Notes: generated by a model from the letters alone, not told the origin. A stretch of DNA of 39,506 nucleotides from an uncultured Candidatus Melainabacteria bacterium (GCA_946055575.1 CAMGGL010000005.1:1-39506), one strand, 5' to 3'; shown: positions 1 through 10,522, numbered from the stretch's first letter. Numbers and translations are program-made.

Positions 1-34
1 AATTGCTAAAATTTTTAAGTTTTGTATTAATTTG

Positions 35-2842
35 TTACTTAATTGCTTCTTCGCAATCAGGACAAATGCCGTCCTCGTTGAGTGTTCTGTATTTCCAGCA
101 ACGGGTACATTTTTCACCTTGAGCTTTAGTAACCCAGACAGTATAACCGTCTTCAGAATATTCGTTTAACACGTCAGATGGTGCTACGTCTGCTAAAGTT
201 GCTTGGGATACTATATATATGTCTGCCAAATCAGCTTCATTAGCTTTTAATACCGTATTGTCATCTGCTTTAACCCAAACCGCAACTTCTAAAGAACTAC
301 CGACTTTTTTATCAGCTCTAAGCGGTTCAATTGCTCGAGATACGACTTCTCTTGATTTTAAGATTTTACTAAATTCACTCTCAAGCTCAGGAGCGTTCCA
401 TTTTTCGTTAGGTTCACACCAATCGGCAAGAAGTATACTTGATAAACCACATCGTTGGTTTTCAGGAATATTCTGCCAAATATCTTCGGCTTGATGTGGC
501 ATTACCGGTGCAAGCATTCTCACCAGTGCCATCAAGTTTTCATACAAAACAGTCTGACATGCTCTGCGTGAAATCGATTTTTTCCCTGCGGTGTAAAGTC
601 TGTCTTTCACGATATCAAGGTAGAATGAACTTAAATCATTTGCCGCAAAATTCTGTAAGCATTGGAAATACTTATAAAATTCGTAGTTCTCAAATGCTTC
701 CGTAACTTCTGAAATAAGTTTGTTCAATTTATGGAGTGCAAATTTGTCGATATTTTTAAGCTCATCGTATTGAACGTAATCACTTGACGGATTAAAATCA
801 AACAGGTTACCGCTTAAAAATCTTGCGGTATTTCTTGTTTTTTTGAAGATTTCAGTCAATTGACCGATAATGTTATTACCGATTTTGATGTCGTTTCTGT
901 AATCTACAGACGCTGCCCAAAGTCTTAGGATATCAGCTCCGTAGTTTTTAATAATATCATCAGGTCTTATGTAATTACCTAACGATTTTGACATTTTACG
1001 ACCGTCTTCTCCGAAAACAAAACCATGTGTTAATACCTGTTTATATGGAGCTTTTCCTTGAGTTGCAATTGAAGTTAAAAGTGAAGATTGGAACCAGCCC
1101 CTATGTTGGTCAGAACCTTCAAGGTACATATCTACAGGTGTATGACCTAATTCGTCAGCTCTTTTTTCAACAACTGCTCTCCAAGATATTCCTGAATCAA
1201 ACCAAACATCCATAATATCTTTTTCTTTTCTAAAGTGTGTTTTCCCGCATTTAGGGCATACAAATCCTTTTGGTAGCAATTCTTCTGCTGAATATTTAAC
1301 CCAAGCATCCGAACTTTCTTTGTCGAAAATGTCAGCGATATGTTCAATAGTTTCGTCTGTACATATTACTTCTCCACATTCTTCGCAGTAAAATATCGGA
1401 ATAGGTACACCCCAAGCTCTCTGTCTTGATATACACCAATCCGTACGGCTTTCAACCATGTTTCCTATTCTGTTTTCTCCGCTTGACGGTATCCATTTTA
1501 CGTTATGAATTGCGTCTAATGCTTCTTTTCTGAATTTATCAACTTTTACAAACCATTGTGGAGTTGCTCTGTAAATAACAGGGTTTTTACATCTCCAGCA
1601 GTGAGGATAACTGTGTTGAATATCTTGCTGTTTTAATAAAGCTCCACAGTTTTGCAGCATTTCAATAACCATAGAATTACCCTTATAATAAGGTATTCCG
1701 ACAAGTTCCGGTATTCCGACGATGTCTGTCCAAATTCCTTGTCCGTCTAACGGTGAAAAGACTTCAATATTATATTTACAGCCTACTTCATAGTCTTCAA
1801 GACCGTGTCCTGGAGCGGTGTGTACCGAACCTGTACCGGCATCTAATGTAACGTGTTCTCCTAAAATGATAGGGGATTTTCTGTTTACAAGCGGATGCTT
1901 AGTATTTAAAAGCTCTAAATCCTGTCCTGAACAACTTCCAATAACTTTAATATCCGACTCATTCCATTCAACATCGTTTAAAAATGCGCCTAAAAGTTCT
2001 TGAGCAACGACGTATACGCTGTCTTTGTAAGTAAAGAAGGTATATTCGTATCTTGGGTGCATTGATATTGCCATGTTTGACGGAATTGTCCAAGGGGTTG
2101 TTGTCCAGATGATTGCGTATACATTATTATTTGGTAAATTTATCAACTGACCGATTTTATTTATACTTTCATCATCAAACTTAAATCTTACATAAATTGA
2201 AGTTGATGTGTGATCCGCGTATTCTACTTCGGCTTCTGCAAGTGCTGTTTCGCAAGCTGCGCACCAGTATACAGGTTTTAAACCTTTTTCAATGTAGCCT
2301 TTTTTATACATTTCTCCAAATACTCTTACCTGTTCGGCTTCGTATTGTCCTTCAATTGTGAGGTAAGGTTCTTCCCAGTTACCTAAAACTCCGAGACGTT
2401 TAAATTCATTTTCTTGTCCTTTTAGATTTTTGCGGGCAAATTCTCTGCATTTTGCACGTAATTCAACTTCTGTTATTGCACGACGTCCGCCTTTTATATT
2501 TTTTACTACTGCATTTTCAATCGGCAAGCCGTGTCCGTCGTATCCCGGGACGTAAGGCGCATAATATCCGCGCATTGATTTATATTTAATTAAAATATCT
2601 TTTAAAATCTTGTTCATTGCCGTTCCGACGTGAATTTTCTCGGAACTCAAATACGGTGGCCCGTCATGTAAAACAAACGCATTTGTTTTATCTCTTTTTG
2701 AGGTCATTTGGTCGTATATTTTATTTTCTTCCCAAAACTTTTGGATTTCTAATTCTCTAACCGTAGCATTTGCTCTCATTGCAAGTGTTGTTTGAGGAAG
2801 GTTTAGAGTATTTTTAAATTCTGTTTTTGTACTTTCTGTCAT
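35..2842 (-). CDS. ileS: isoleucyl-tRNA synthetase (class I; start probably 2842, MTESTKTEFKNTLNLPQT)
   Basis: HDGPPYLSSEKIHVGTAMNKILKD (HIGH-like region), DGRKMSKSLGN (KMSKS), C-terminal zinc Cys cluster CTRCWKYRTLNEDGICPDCEE. SD-like GAGGGA precedes ATG at 2842; the ORF track starts upstream at 2875. Confidence 0.97.
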   Translation of the reverse strand: MTESTKTEFKNTLNLPQTTLAMRANATVRELEIQKFWEENKIYDQMTSKRDKTNAFVLHDGPPYLSSEKIHVGTAMNKILKDILIKYKSMRGYYAPYVPGYDGHGLPIENAVVKNIKGGRRAITEVELRAKCREFARKNLKGQENEFKRLGVLGNWEEPYLTIEGQYEAEQVRVFGEMYKKGYIEKGLKPVYWCAACETALAEAEVEYADHTSTSIYVRFKFDDESINKIGQLINLPNNNVYAIIWTTTPWTIPSNMAISMHPRYEYTFFTYKDSVYVVAQELLGAFLNDVEWNESDIKVIGSCSGQDLELLNTKHPLVNRKSPIILGEHVTLDAGTGSVHTAPGHGLEDYEVGCKYNIEVFSPLDGQGIWTDIVGIPELVGIPYYKGNSMVIEMLQNCGALLKQQDIQHSYPHCWRCKNPVIYRATPQWFVKVDKFRKEALDAIHNVKWIPSSGENRIGNMVESRTDWCISRQRAWGVPIPIFYCEECGEVICTDETIEHIADIFDKESSDAWVKYSAEELLPKGFVCPKCGKTHFRKEKDIMDVWFDSGISWRAVVEKRADELGHTPVDMYLEGSDQHRGWFQSSLLTSIATQGKAPYKQVLTHGFVFGEDGRKMSKSLGNYIRPDDIIKNYGADILRLWAASVDYRNDIKIGNNIIGQLTEIFKKTRNTARFLSGNLFDFNPSSDYVQYDELKNIDKFALHKLNKLISEVTEAFENYEFYKYFQCLQNFAANDLSSFYLDIVKDRLYTAGKKSISRRACQTVLYENLMALVRMLAPVMPHQAEDIWQNIPENQRCGLSSILLADWCEPNEKWNAPELESEFSKILKSREVVSRAIEPLRADKKVGSSLEVAVWVKADDNTVLKANEADLADIYIVSQATLADVAPSDVLNEYSEDGYTVWVTKAQGEKCTRCWKYRTLNEDGICPDCEEAIK

Positions 2843-2843
2843 T

Positions 2844-4163
2844 TTATTGTCCCTCTGTGTTTTCGGTTGTTTCACATAATTTCAATTGTTTATCGGAATT
2901 TACTCCGTTTATAAATGATTTCATTTTATCATAGTCAAATGAGTTTTCCCAGCGTGCAATAACTACAGTTGCAATACAGTTTCCAACAAGGTTAACCGTA
3001 GTTCTTCCCATATCAAGAATTTGGTCAATACCAAGAAGAATTGCCACACCGATAATTGGGATGTTAAAGCTGGATAATGTTCCTGCAAGGACCACTAACG
3101 ATACTCTTGGTACTCCGGCAATTCCTTTACTCGTAAGCATTAGTGCAAGCATCATTAATATTTGCTGATTTATATCCAAATTGATTCCGCAAATTTGTGA
3201 TGAAAAAATAACTGCCATTGCCAAATATAGTGTACTTCCGTCCAAATTGAACGTGTAACCTGTTGGCATAACAAAACTTACAATGTTTTGCGGAACCCCG
3301 AATTTTTGCATAATTTCTATAGCTTTTGGAAAAGCTGCTTCCGAGCTGGCTGTTGAGAATGCTAAAATTGCGGGTTCTTGTATTGCTTTGAGTAAACTTC
3401 TGAATGAAATTCTTGCGTATTTGCAGGCTATAAAAAATACAATCAATACGAATACTGCAAGCGCCGTGTATAACGAAAATATGATTTTTGCGTAATTTTT
3501 TAATATTGACAATCCGTTCATTCCGACAGTTGACGCGATTGCACCAAATATCCCCAAAGGTGCAAAATACATTACATATTCGGTAAATTTAAACATAATT
3601 TGGGATACTGAATTGAGTATATTCATTACCGGTTTTGCTTTTTCTCCTACCGCGCATATCGCAATTGCAAAAAATATTGAAAATACTACAATTTGCAATA
3701 AATTACCTTCTGACATTGCTTGGATTATACTTGTAGGAAAGACATTAACAATCATTTCGGAAATAGAGGTGTGAGGTGTTGTAACAGCCATCAATCCTGC
3801 TTCTTTTAAAAGCTCAGGGTTAGCAACCGTTCCGGTTACAAATCCCTTACCCGGATTAAAAATATTTCCCATTGTTAGCCCGATAATTAAAGCCAGCGTT
3901 GTTACTACTTCAAAGTAAACAATTGTTTTTATCCCGATTTTTCCGAGTTGTTTGATATCTCCGTGTCCTGCAATTCCGGTTACTAAAGTCGCGAATAGCA
4001 ACGGTGCAATAATCATTTTTACCATGCGCAAAAATATAAGTGCAAACGCTCGCATTTTGACTGCTAAATGCGGGGCAAAATGACCAAATAACACACCTAA
4101 TATAAGCGCTATAAATATCAGTAATGTAAGTCTTGAATGTTTCAATTCATACCTCTTGTACAA
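2844..4163 (-). CDS. dicarboxylate/amino acid:cation symporter (DAACS/GltP family)
   Basis: Multi-TM protein with MPTGYTFNLDGSTLYLAMAVIFSSQ and TSKGIAGVPRVSLVVLAGTL motifs. Start is TTG and uncertain (4163 or about 4145). Confidence 0.92.
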   Translation of the reverse strand: MYKRYELKHSRLTLLIFIALILGVLFGHFAPHLAVKMRAFALIFLRMVKMIIAPLLFATLVTGIAGHGDIKQLGKIGIKTIVYFEVVTTLALIIGLTMGNIFNPGKGFVTGTVANPELLKEAGLMAVTTPHTSISEMIVNVFPTSIIQAMSEGNLLQIVVFSIFFAIAICAVGEKAKPVMNILNSVSQIMFKFTEYVMYFAPLGIFGAIASTVGMNGLSILKNYAKIIFSLYTALAVFVLIVFFIACKYARISFRSLLKAIQEPAILAFSTASSEAAFPKAIEIMQKFGVPQNIVSFVMPTGYTFNLDGSTLYLAMAVIFSSQICGINLDINQQILMMLALMLTSKGIAGVPRVSLVVLAGTLSSFNIPIIGVAILLGIDQILDMGRTTVNLVGNCIATVVIARWENSFDYDKMKSFINGVNSDKQLKLCETTENTEGQ

Positions 4164-4245
4164 AATTATATAATAAACATGCCTGTCAGGCTAAAACATA
4201 AGACTTTTTGTAAATTTTTTTTAAAAATTTATATCAGAAATTTTC

Positions 4246-4274
4246 TTGAAATAATCTTTTCCCTAATTTATAAT
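4246..4274 (+). promoter_or_regulatory. sigma70-like promoter upstream of the alcohol dehydrogenase (TTGAAA-N17-TATAAT)
   Basis: -35 TTGAAA at 4246-4251 and -10 TATAAT at 4269-4274 with a 17-nt spacer. Confidence 0.7.
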
Positions 4275-4310
4275 TGCGTTGTAAATGGTTACAAGAAAGG
4301 AGAGTTTATT

Positions 4311-5516
4311 ATGTGGGAAAACGATATTAATATCCATGAGGTTCGTGAAATTAGAACAAGAACAAATGTTTATTTTGGAGTTGGAGCGATACAAAAATTC
4401 CAAGATATTGCTTGTGATATAAAATCAAAAGGTTTGGATAAAGTTATTGTAATGTCCGGACGTAATGCCTACAAAGCAACCGGTGCGTGGGACGTTGTTG
4501 AAAAGGCATTAAAAGATAATGGTATTGGATATGTAAATTTTGATCAGGTTACCCCAAATCCGAATACTCATCATGTAAATGATGCCGTAAAAATGGCGAG
4601 AGATTTTGGTGCAAAAGCTGTTGTTGCAATCGGTGGAGGTTCACCGACAGATGCAGGAAAATCGGTTGCAATTTTACTTGAGTATCCTGATAAAACGGCT
4701 GAAGAACTTTATGAATTTTCATTTACTCCGAACAAGGCTGTACCTATTATCTCAATTAATCTGACTCACGGTACAGGTACGGAAACAAACAGGTTTGCAG
4801 TTGTTACGAATTTGGAGAAAAATTTTAAACCTGCAATTGCTTATGATTGTATTTATCCTATGTATGCAATTGATGATCCGCAGTTAATGACAAAATTATC
4901 TCCAAAACAAACTCGATATGTTTCAATTGATGCTGTTAATCACGTTGTTGAAGCGGCTACATCGTTAGTGGCATCTCCGTATTCAATTACTTTGGCAAAA
5001 CAAGTTATTGAGCTTGTTGCAAAATATTTGCCTAAAGCGTTAGCAAATCCTGAAGATTTGGAGGCAAGATATTTCTTGGCTTATGCAGCGTTAATGGGCG
5101 GAGTAAGTTTTGATAACGGTTTACTGCATTATACTCATGCGCTTGAACATCCTTTAAGTGCCGTTAAACCTGATTTGTCACACGGTCTTGGTTTGGCTAT
5201 ATTATTACCTGCTGTTGTGAAAACAATATACAAAGATAAGGCTAAAACTTTGGCTGATATCTTAGCTCCGATTGTTCCTGGTTTGACAGGTAATCCTGAT
5301 GAGGCGCAAAAGGCTGCAGATGGAGTTTACGCATGGCTAAAATCTGTTGATGTTCCTGAAAAACTTGAAGATATGGGCTTTACTACAGATGATGTTGATA
5401 AGTTGACAGATTTGGCATTTACAACACCTTCGCTTGACGGTTTGATAAATATCGGGCCGAGCGGTAATTCAAGAGAAGTTGTCCGAAAAATATATGCTGA
5501 TTCTTTAAAAGCGTAA
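4311..5516 (+). CDS. iron-containing alcohol dehydrogenase
   Basis: GGGSPTDAGKSVA, THGTGTETNRFAV, H-rich metal region (VNHVVEAATS, HYTHALEHPLS, DLSHGLGLA). Start placed at 4311 after AGAAAGGAGAG; the ORF-track N-terminus from 4137 is probably untranslated. Confidence 0.93.
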   Translation: MWENDINIHEVREIRTRTNVYFGVGAIQKFQDIACDIKSKGLDKVIVMSGRNAYKATGAWDVVEKALKDNGIGYVNFDQVTPNPNTHHVNDAVKMARDFGAKAVVAIGGGSPTDAGKSVAILLEYPDKTAEELYEFSFTPNKAVPIISINLTHGTGTETNRFAVVTNLEKNFKPAIAYDCIYPMYAIDDPQLMTKLSPKQTRYVSIDAVNHVVEAATSLVASPYSITLAKQVIELVAKYLPKALANPEDLEARYFLAYAALMGGVSFDNGLLHYTHALEHPLSAVKPDLSHGLGLAILLPAVVKTIYKDKAKTLADILAPIVPGLTGNPDEAQKAADGVYAWLKSVDVPEKLEDMGFTTDDVDKLTDLAFTTPSLDGLINIGPSGNSREVVRKIYADSLKA

Positions 5517-5536
5517 ATGGATAATGATTTAAGATT

Positions 5537-5576
5537 AAAAGTGGCTTTTGCGAATGTGCGAAAGCTACTTTTTTAT
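5537..5576 (+). terminator. rho-independent terminator
   Basis: Stem AAAAGTGGCTTT / AAAGCTACTTTT with T tract after the alcohol dehydrogenase stop. Confidence 0.7.
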
Positions 5577-5623
5577 CAAAATTTACAATATATTCAATCA
5601 AGAATTTGTGATACAATTACATT

Positions 5624-6358
5624 ATGGATGAGAAAAATTTAACGATATCAATTGCGCATTTATATCCTAAGTTGTTGAATTTGTACGGTGATTTAGGAAA
5701 TATTATAACCTTGACAAAAAGGTGTAAATGGCGCGGTATAAATGTAGAGTTTGAGCAGATAAATATTGGTGATGCCATAAAAAATCATGACTTGTATTTT
5801 ATTGGTGGCGGGCAAGATAAGCAACAAGAAGAAGTTGCAGATGAATTGTATTCTCAAAAGTCGGAATTGCTTGCGCAACGTGATGACGGAGCTGTTTTTT
5901 TAGGTATTTGCGGCGGGTATCAATTGTTTGGGCATTATTATCAACCGCATGACAAAGACAAGTTAAAAGGTATATCGTTAATGGATGCGTATACTGTTGC
6001 AGGAAAGAAACGATTTATAGGAAATGTTACTGTTAAGACTGATTTCCTTAATCCTCAAACTCTTGTAGGTTTTGAAAATCATAGCGGGTTGACGTATTTA
6101 CAAGGGGAAACCAAACCATTGGGAAAAAGTATAGTCGGTAACGGCAATAATGGTGTGGATGGCTTGGAAGGTGGTCGTTTTATGAATGTTTTTGGAACGT
6201 ATCTTCACGGTTCTTTGCTCCCTAAGAATCCACATTTTGCCGATTTTTTAATTGAGTTGGCACTTGAAAAACATTATGGAGAAAAAATAAAACTTTCATC
6301 GTTGGATGATAAGATAGAAATAGATACACATAATTCGTTAATCGGTAAACCTTATTAA
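5624..6358 (+). CDS. CobB/CobQ-like type 1 glutamine amidotransferase, GatD-like
   Basis: IAHLYPKLLNLYGDLGNIITL (GatD-like N-terminus), nucleophile motif FLGICGGYQLFG, GTYLHGSLLPKNP. Confidence 0.85.
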   Translation: MDEKNLTISIAHLYPKLLNLYGDLGNIITLTKRCKWRGINVEFEQINIGDAIKNHDLYFIGGGQDKQQEEVADELYSQKSELLAQRDDGAVFLGICGGYQLFGHYYQPHDKDKLKGISLMDAYTVAGKKRFIGNVTVKTDFLNPQTLVGFENHSGLTYLQGETKPLGKSIVGNGNNGVDGLEGGRFMNVFGTYLHGSLLPKNPHFADFLIELALEKHYGEKIKLSSLDDKIEIDTHNSLIGKPY

Positions 6359-6425
6359 ATCTTTATATTTGATTGAAAAATGTTTGAGAGTTTTGTAAAA
6401 TTGTTCATAGATAAGGGGAGTTTCT

Positions 6426-7133
6426 ATGACTAAGCGTATTTTAATTGTAGATGACGATGATGAAATAAGAGAACTGCTGGAATTTGATATTGCAAGCAGC
6501 GGATATTTTGTCGATACTGCAAAAGATGGTATGGAAGGTTTAAATAAGGCACTTAATAATACTTATGATTTGATACTGCTTGATGTTATGATGCCTAAAA
6601 TGAACGGGTTTGAAGTTTGTAAGAATATCAGACAGGCAAAACTTTCAATTCCGATTTTACTCCTTACTGCAAAAGGTACAATTGATGACAAGACAACCGG
6701 ATTTGATTGCGGTGCGGATGATTATTTGGTGAAGCCGTTTGATATTCAGGAAGTTTTGCTAAGGATAAGAGTTTTGTTGCGTCGAAATAATATAGAAATC
6801 GAAAATTCTCCATTGTCTAACGAAGTTTTAAATTGCGGCGATATAGAGATTTTTCCTGAGTCTTTGGAAGCGGTAATTGTTAACAGAAAAGTAAAACTTA
6901 CTCCTACTGAGTTTGAAATTTTGTATTGCCTAATGCAGCATTTTAATAATTCTGTCACCCTTGCAACCTTGCTTGATGAGGTTTGGGGATATGACAGTAA
7001 TGAAGATGTGCGGATGCTCAGAGTTCATGTAGGAGGTCTACGTAATAAAATTGAAGAAAATGCGAAGTCGCCAAAGTATCTCCATACTGTTACAAATGTA
7101 GGTTATAAGTTAACGCCGTTTGCGCAAGAATAG
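6426..7133 (+). CDS. OmpR-family response regulator
   Basis: Receiver domain ILIVDDDDEIRELLEFD, DLILLDVMMPKMNG, LLTAKG, VKPFD; winged-helix C-terminus LTPTEFEILYCLM and VHVGGLRNKIE. Confidence 0.95.
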   Translation: MTKRILIVDDDDEIRELLEFDIASSGYFVDTAKDGMEGLNKALNNTYDLILLDVMMPKMNGFEVCKNIRQAKLSIPILLLTAKGTIDDKTTGFDCGADDYLVKPFDIQEVLLRIRVLLRRNNIEIENSPLSNEVLNCGDIEIFPESLEAVIVNRKVKLTPTEFEILYCLMQHFNNSVTLATLLDEVWGYDSNEDVRMLRVHVGGLRNKIEENAKSPKYLHTVTNVGYKLTPFAQE

Positions 7134-7135
7134 AT

Positions 7136-8818
7136 ATGAAAAAATACAGTTACGGATTAAAAAAACTAAAAATCATTGAACAGATTGCAATAGTATTTTT
7201 TATTGCAGTCGTTGTTCCGATGTCTATAAGCGGTTTTATCATAAACAATATTAACCAGCAGTCTTTGAGGCATCAATTAAGGGAGTCTGCAATTTTGGTT
7301 GCAAGTATGGTTTCTGATGAAATTGATTTTTTCTTAACAACTAACGAAACAACACTTGCTCAAATTGCTGATACTTTAGAATATTTGCCGACAAGAAAAC
7401 TAAAGGATAAATTTATAAAAGAGGTTGCTCAAAGATATCCGAATTGTGAAGATATTGTAATTGTCAGAAATCCGCAGGAGCTTGAGAAAGTTACTGACGA
7501 TGCGCATATAAATGAAAAGCCGATTTTATCAACTCAGATGAAAGACGGGTCATTTTTGGTTATTATATTCAATGCAAATAATTGGGACAGCCAACTTTTT
7601 AAGTCTTTGGAGAATGATAACAGGCAGATATATATACTTGACAAGAATAACCACTTAATCTCTACACATAATTTTACGCCTGAAGTGTTTGAGGAAACTG
7701 TTGAACTCTTGCCGGAAGAAAAGATTGAGGGTGCTCCTGTTTTGTTTGGAGATGAAAAAAATCGTCCGAATGTTTATCTTTATCGTAAAAATCCAGAGTT
7801 AACGATTATCGTAAATACGACTGAAAATATTGCAAAACATGCAATTATTGATAACAGAGTAAAAATTATTCTTTCCGTTTTGGCTGCAATTTTGGCAATG
7901 ATGACTTTAATGGGTTTTTATATTTACTATCTTTACATAAATATAAGGCAGCTTTTTAAAGCGGTAATTGCGCTGTCAAAAGGGAATTATCAGCGTCAAA
8001 TAAGGCTTTTGACGACTGTGTTTACTCCGTATGAAATCGTCTTTTTGGCAAACGAATTTAATAACATGGCATCAGAAATTCACAAATCATACTTAGAATT
8101 AAAACGAAAAAATGTTGAATTGAAGGAACTGAATGAATTTAGAACAAATCTGATTGATACGGTAAGTCATGAACTTCGTACTCCGTTGACAAGTATTCAA
8201 GGGTATACATCGAGGTTAATGCGCCAAGATATTGTTATAGACGAGGTTACAAAACAAAAATCGTTGCGTATAATCAAGGAGCAATCAGAAAGATTAAAAC
8301 GACTGATAGAGGATTTGTTGACTATTCCTGATATAGAGTGTATGCGCTTGAAAACAGAAAATGCTAACATTCAGTTGGCAACTGTGCTTGAGCAGTCTGA
8401 ACTTTTGTTGAGAAAACGTGACGGGCATGAAATTATAGTAGAAATGGATAGTGACTTCCCTGAAATTTATGCTGATAGAGGTCGTTTGGAGCAGGTCTTT
8501 GTTAACTTGTACGAAAATGCCATAAAATATGCTTATCCTGATACCCCTATTTGTGTTGAGGTGACAAGAAACAAGGATAAGGCAATTATCAGAGTTAAAA
8601 ACAGTTGTGATAAAATCCCTAAAAAGAAATTGGAAACTTTATTTGATAAATTTGTAAGACTTGATAATGATATGACAAGAACAACCAGAGGCAGCGGTTT
8701 GGGATTGTTTATTGTAAAAGGTCTGATAGAAGCAATGGAAGGTTCTATCAAGTTATATTCTGATGATAAAGTCGGTTTTTGTGCGGAAATTACAATAAAT
8801 TTGGCAGAGGAAGAATAG
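7136..8818 (+). CDS. membrane sensor histidine kinase with extracytoplasmic sensor region
   Basis: Two TM segments around an extracytoplasmic region, HAMP-like linker, H-box DTVSHELRTPLTS, N-box ENAIKYA, G-box GSGLGLFIVKGL; 2 nt after the response regulator. Confidence 0.93.
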   Translation: MKKYSYGLKKLKIIEQIAIVFFIAVVVPMSISGFIINNINQQSLRHQLRESAILVASMVSDEIDFFLTTNETTLAQIADTLEYLPTRKLKDKFIKEVAQRYPNCEDIVIVRNPQELEKVTDDAHINEKPILSTQMKDGSFLVIIFNANNWDSQLFKSLENDNRQIYILDKNNHLISTHNFTPEVFEETVELLPEEKIEGAPVLFGDEKNRPNVYLYRKNPELTIIVNTTENIAKHAIIDNRVKIILSVLAAILAMMTLMGFYIYYLYINIRQLFKAVIALSKGNYQRQIRLLTTVFTPYEIVFLANEFNNMASEIHKSYLELKRKNVELKELNEFRTNLIDTVSHELRTPLTSIQGYTSRLMRQDIVIDEVTKQKSLRIIKEQSERLKRLIEDLLTIPDIECMRLKTENANIQLATVLEQSELLLRKRDGHEIIVEMDSDFPEIYADRGRLEQVFVNLYENAIKYAYPDTPICVEVTRNKDKAIIRVKNSCDKIPKKKLETLFDKFVRLDNDMTRTTRGSGLGLFIVKGLIEAMEGSIKLYSDDKVGFCAEITINLAEEE

Positions 8819-9256
8819 ATGGATTTTATGGATATTGCTATATCTGAGGCTAAAAAGTCCGGCGGTGATATCCCTGTTGGAGCGGTGATAGTCAAGGATG
8901 GACAGGTAATATCCAAAGCTTTTAATACTCGGGAAAAAGATTGTGATGTGACATCTCATGCCGAAATTTTGGCAATAAGACAAGCTGAAAAAATCTTGAG
9001 CAATTGGAGATTGGATGATTGTGATATTTATGTAACATTAGAACCTTGCCCGATGTGCGGGTGGGCAATTTTGCAGTCAAGGATAAAAAATGTTTATTTT
9101 GGCAGTTATGATTTAAATTACGGAGCATTTTCTTCCGGTTGTGATTTGTGTAAATTCTCTCAATATAAACCAAATGTATATGGAGGAATAAAAGAAAATA
9201 CTTGTAATCTTATGCTGGAAAATTATTTTAGCAATTTGCGTATAAAAAATGAATAA
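8819..9256 (+). CDS. tadA: tRNA adenosine / nucleoside deaminase (CDA superfamily)
   Basis: HAEILAI and LEPCPMCGWAI zinc motifs; ATG directly abuts the kinase stop. Confidence 0.82.
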   Translation: MDFMDIAISEAKKSGGDIPVGAVIVKDGQVISKAFNTREKDCDVTSHAEILAIRQAEKILSNWRLDDCDIYVTLEPCPMCGWAILQSRIKNVYFGSYDLNYGAFSSGCDLCKFSQYKPNVYGGIKENTCNLMLENYFSNLRIKNE

Positions 9257-9307
9257 ATCATCTAAATGCTTTATTATATATTATCGTTAGTTTGGTATAA
9301 TAAATTT

Positions 9308-10522
9308 ATGTTTGATATATCATCACCAACAACGTACATTCCGACAATATTTTTAACTTTAGTTGCCGTGTTTGTTACCATATTGCATAAAGAGGCAAAG
9401 CATCTCACTCACGAAACTACGAGGGGGTTGCCTTATTATGATGAAATTGAAACTTCTATGGGTTATATAAATCGTTGTATACACGAAGATGGCAGGTTTG
9501 AGTATCGTAAAAATGTTGATTCTGAAATAAGATATGACAATAAGACTTACAATTCATTAAGACATGCAGGTACTTTGTATTCCATGTATATGTATGAAAA
9601 ACAAGGCTTAGTGAACAAATATCATGAAGAACGAATAAAAGCTTCAAGATATTTTGTAGAGAACTATGTAAAGAAATTAGAAGAAGGTCGATATGTTGTT
9701 GTATCTTTGCCGGAGGAAGAAAATTTGAATTTTCCTATGGCAAAATCGGGTGCGGCAGGTGTGGCGTTATGTGCGTTATCAAATTTAACGGATGAAGATT
9801 TTGTGACGGAAGAAATGTTACACGGGCTTGGTGATTTTATATTGTCTATGCAGAGTGAAGAAGGTAATATTTACGCGTATTACAATCTTGAAACTAAAGA
9901 AATAAATAAAGAGGCTGAGGCGTTATATTATCCGGGTGAGGCTGCTGCAGGTTTGATGTATTTGTACGAAGTTGATAAACAGGATAAATGGCTCGAGGCT
10001 GCGAAAAAAATTCTTTTATATTTAGCTAAGTCGCGAAAGCCATTGGAATTTGATATCCCGTTTGATCATTGGTCAGCATTAGCTATAGAGAAGTTGTTTG
10101 AGGCAGGTTTAGTTACGCCGGAAGAACGAGTTACATTGAGAAATTATTGTGAGCAGATGGCTATTCCGACATTAAGTAATCAGATTACGAATAAAAATAA
10201 CAGTTATTTTGGTGCATTTAAGGATAATATCCGACCTTGCAGTTTGGGAACGATAATGGAGGGTTTGGCATCAATCTATTATTGTACGGATAGTGACAGT
10301 TTAAGGCAGATTATCCATAAATCGCTCTCAATTGGTAATATGTTTTTGAACAAAGTTCAGGTCAAGACTGGAGAGCAGGCAGGCGGTTTGCCAAATTCTG
10401 CCAATTGGGTAAGACAGGGAGTAAGCCCGAATGCAAGTGTGATAAGGATAGATAACGTACAGCATGTTGTGCTTGGGTGGTTAAAGTATCAACAGATAGC
10501 AAAACTTACTGGCAAGTATTAA
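9308..10522 (+). CDS. conserved hypothetical, possible six-hairpin (alpha/alpha toroid) glycosidase/epimerase-like
   Basis: N-terminal hydrophobic helix, then helical repeats (YNSLRHAGTLYSMYMYEK, SGAAGVALCALSNL, YYPGEAAAGLMYLYEV). Fold assignment is inference; start probably MFDISS at 9308. Confidence 0.5.
   Translation: MFDISSPTTYIPTIFLTLVAVFVTILHKEAKHLTHETTRGLPYYDEIETSMGYINRCIHEDGRFEYRKNVDSEIRYDNKTYNSLRHAGTLYSMYMYEKQGLVNKYHEERIKASRYFVENYVKKLEEGRYVVVSLPEEENLNFPMAKSGAAGVALCALSNLTDEDFVTEEMLHGLGDFILSMQSEEGNIYAYYNLETKEINKEAEALYYPGEAAAGLMYLYEVDKQDKWLEAAKKILLYLAKSRKPLEFDIPFDHWSALAIEKLFEAGLVTPEERVTLRNYCEQMAIPTLSNQITNKNNSYFGAFKDNIRPCSLGTIMEGLASIYYCTDSDSLRQIIHKSLSIGNMFLNKVQVKTGEQAGGLPNSANWVRQGVSPNASVIRIDNVQHVVLGWLKYQQIAKLTGKY

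Noticed and set aside
219-2003. Plus-strand ORFs within ileS (219-494, 439-705, 988-1215, 1818-2003) and minus-strand 1147-1347
   Set aside because: Antisense or alternate-frame ORFs over a confident ileS gene; compositions not protein-like.
8533-8983. Minus-strand ORFs 8533-8916 and 8753-8983
   Set aside because: Antisense to the histidine kinase and deaminase genes, which have clear domain motifs.
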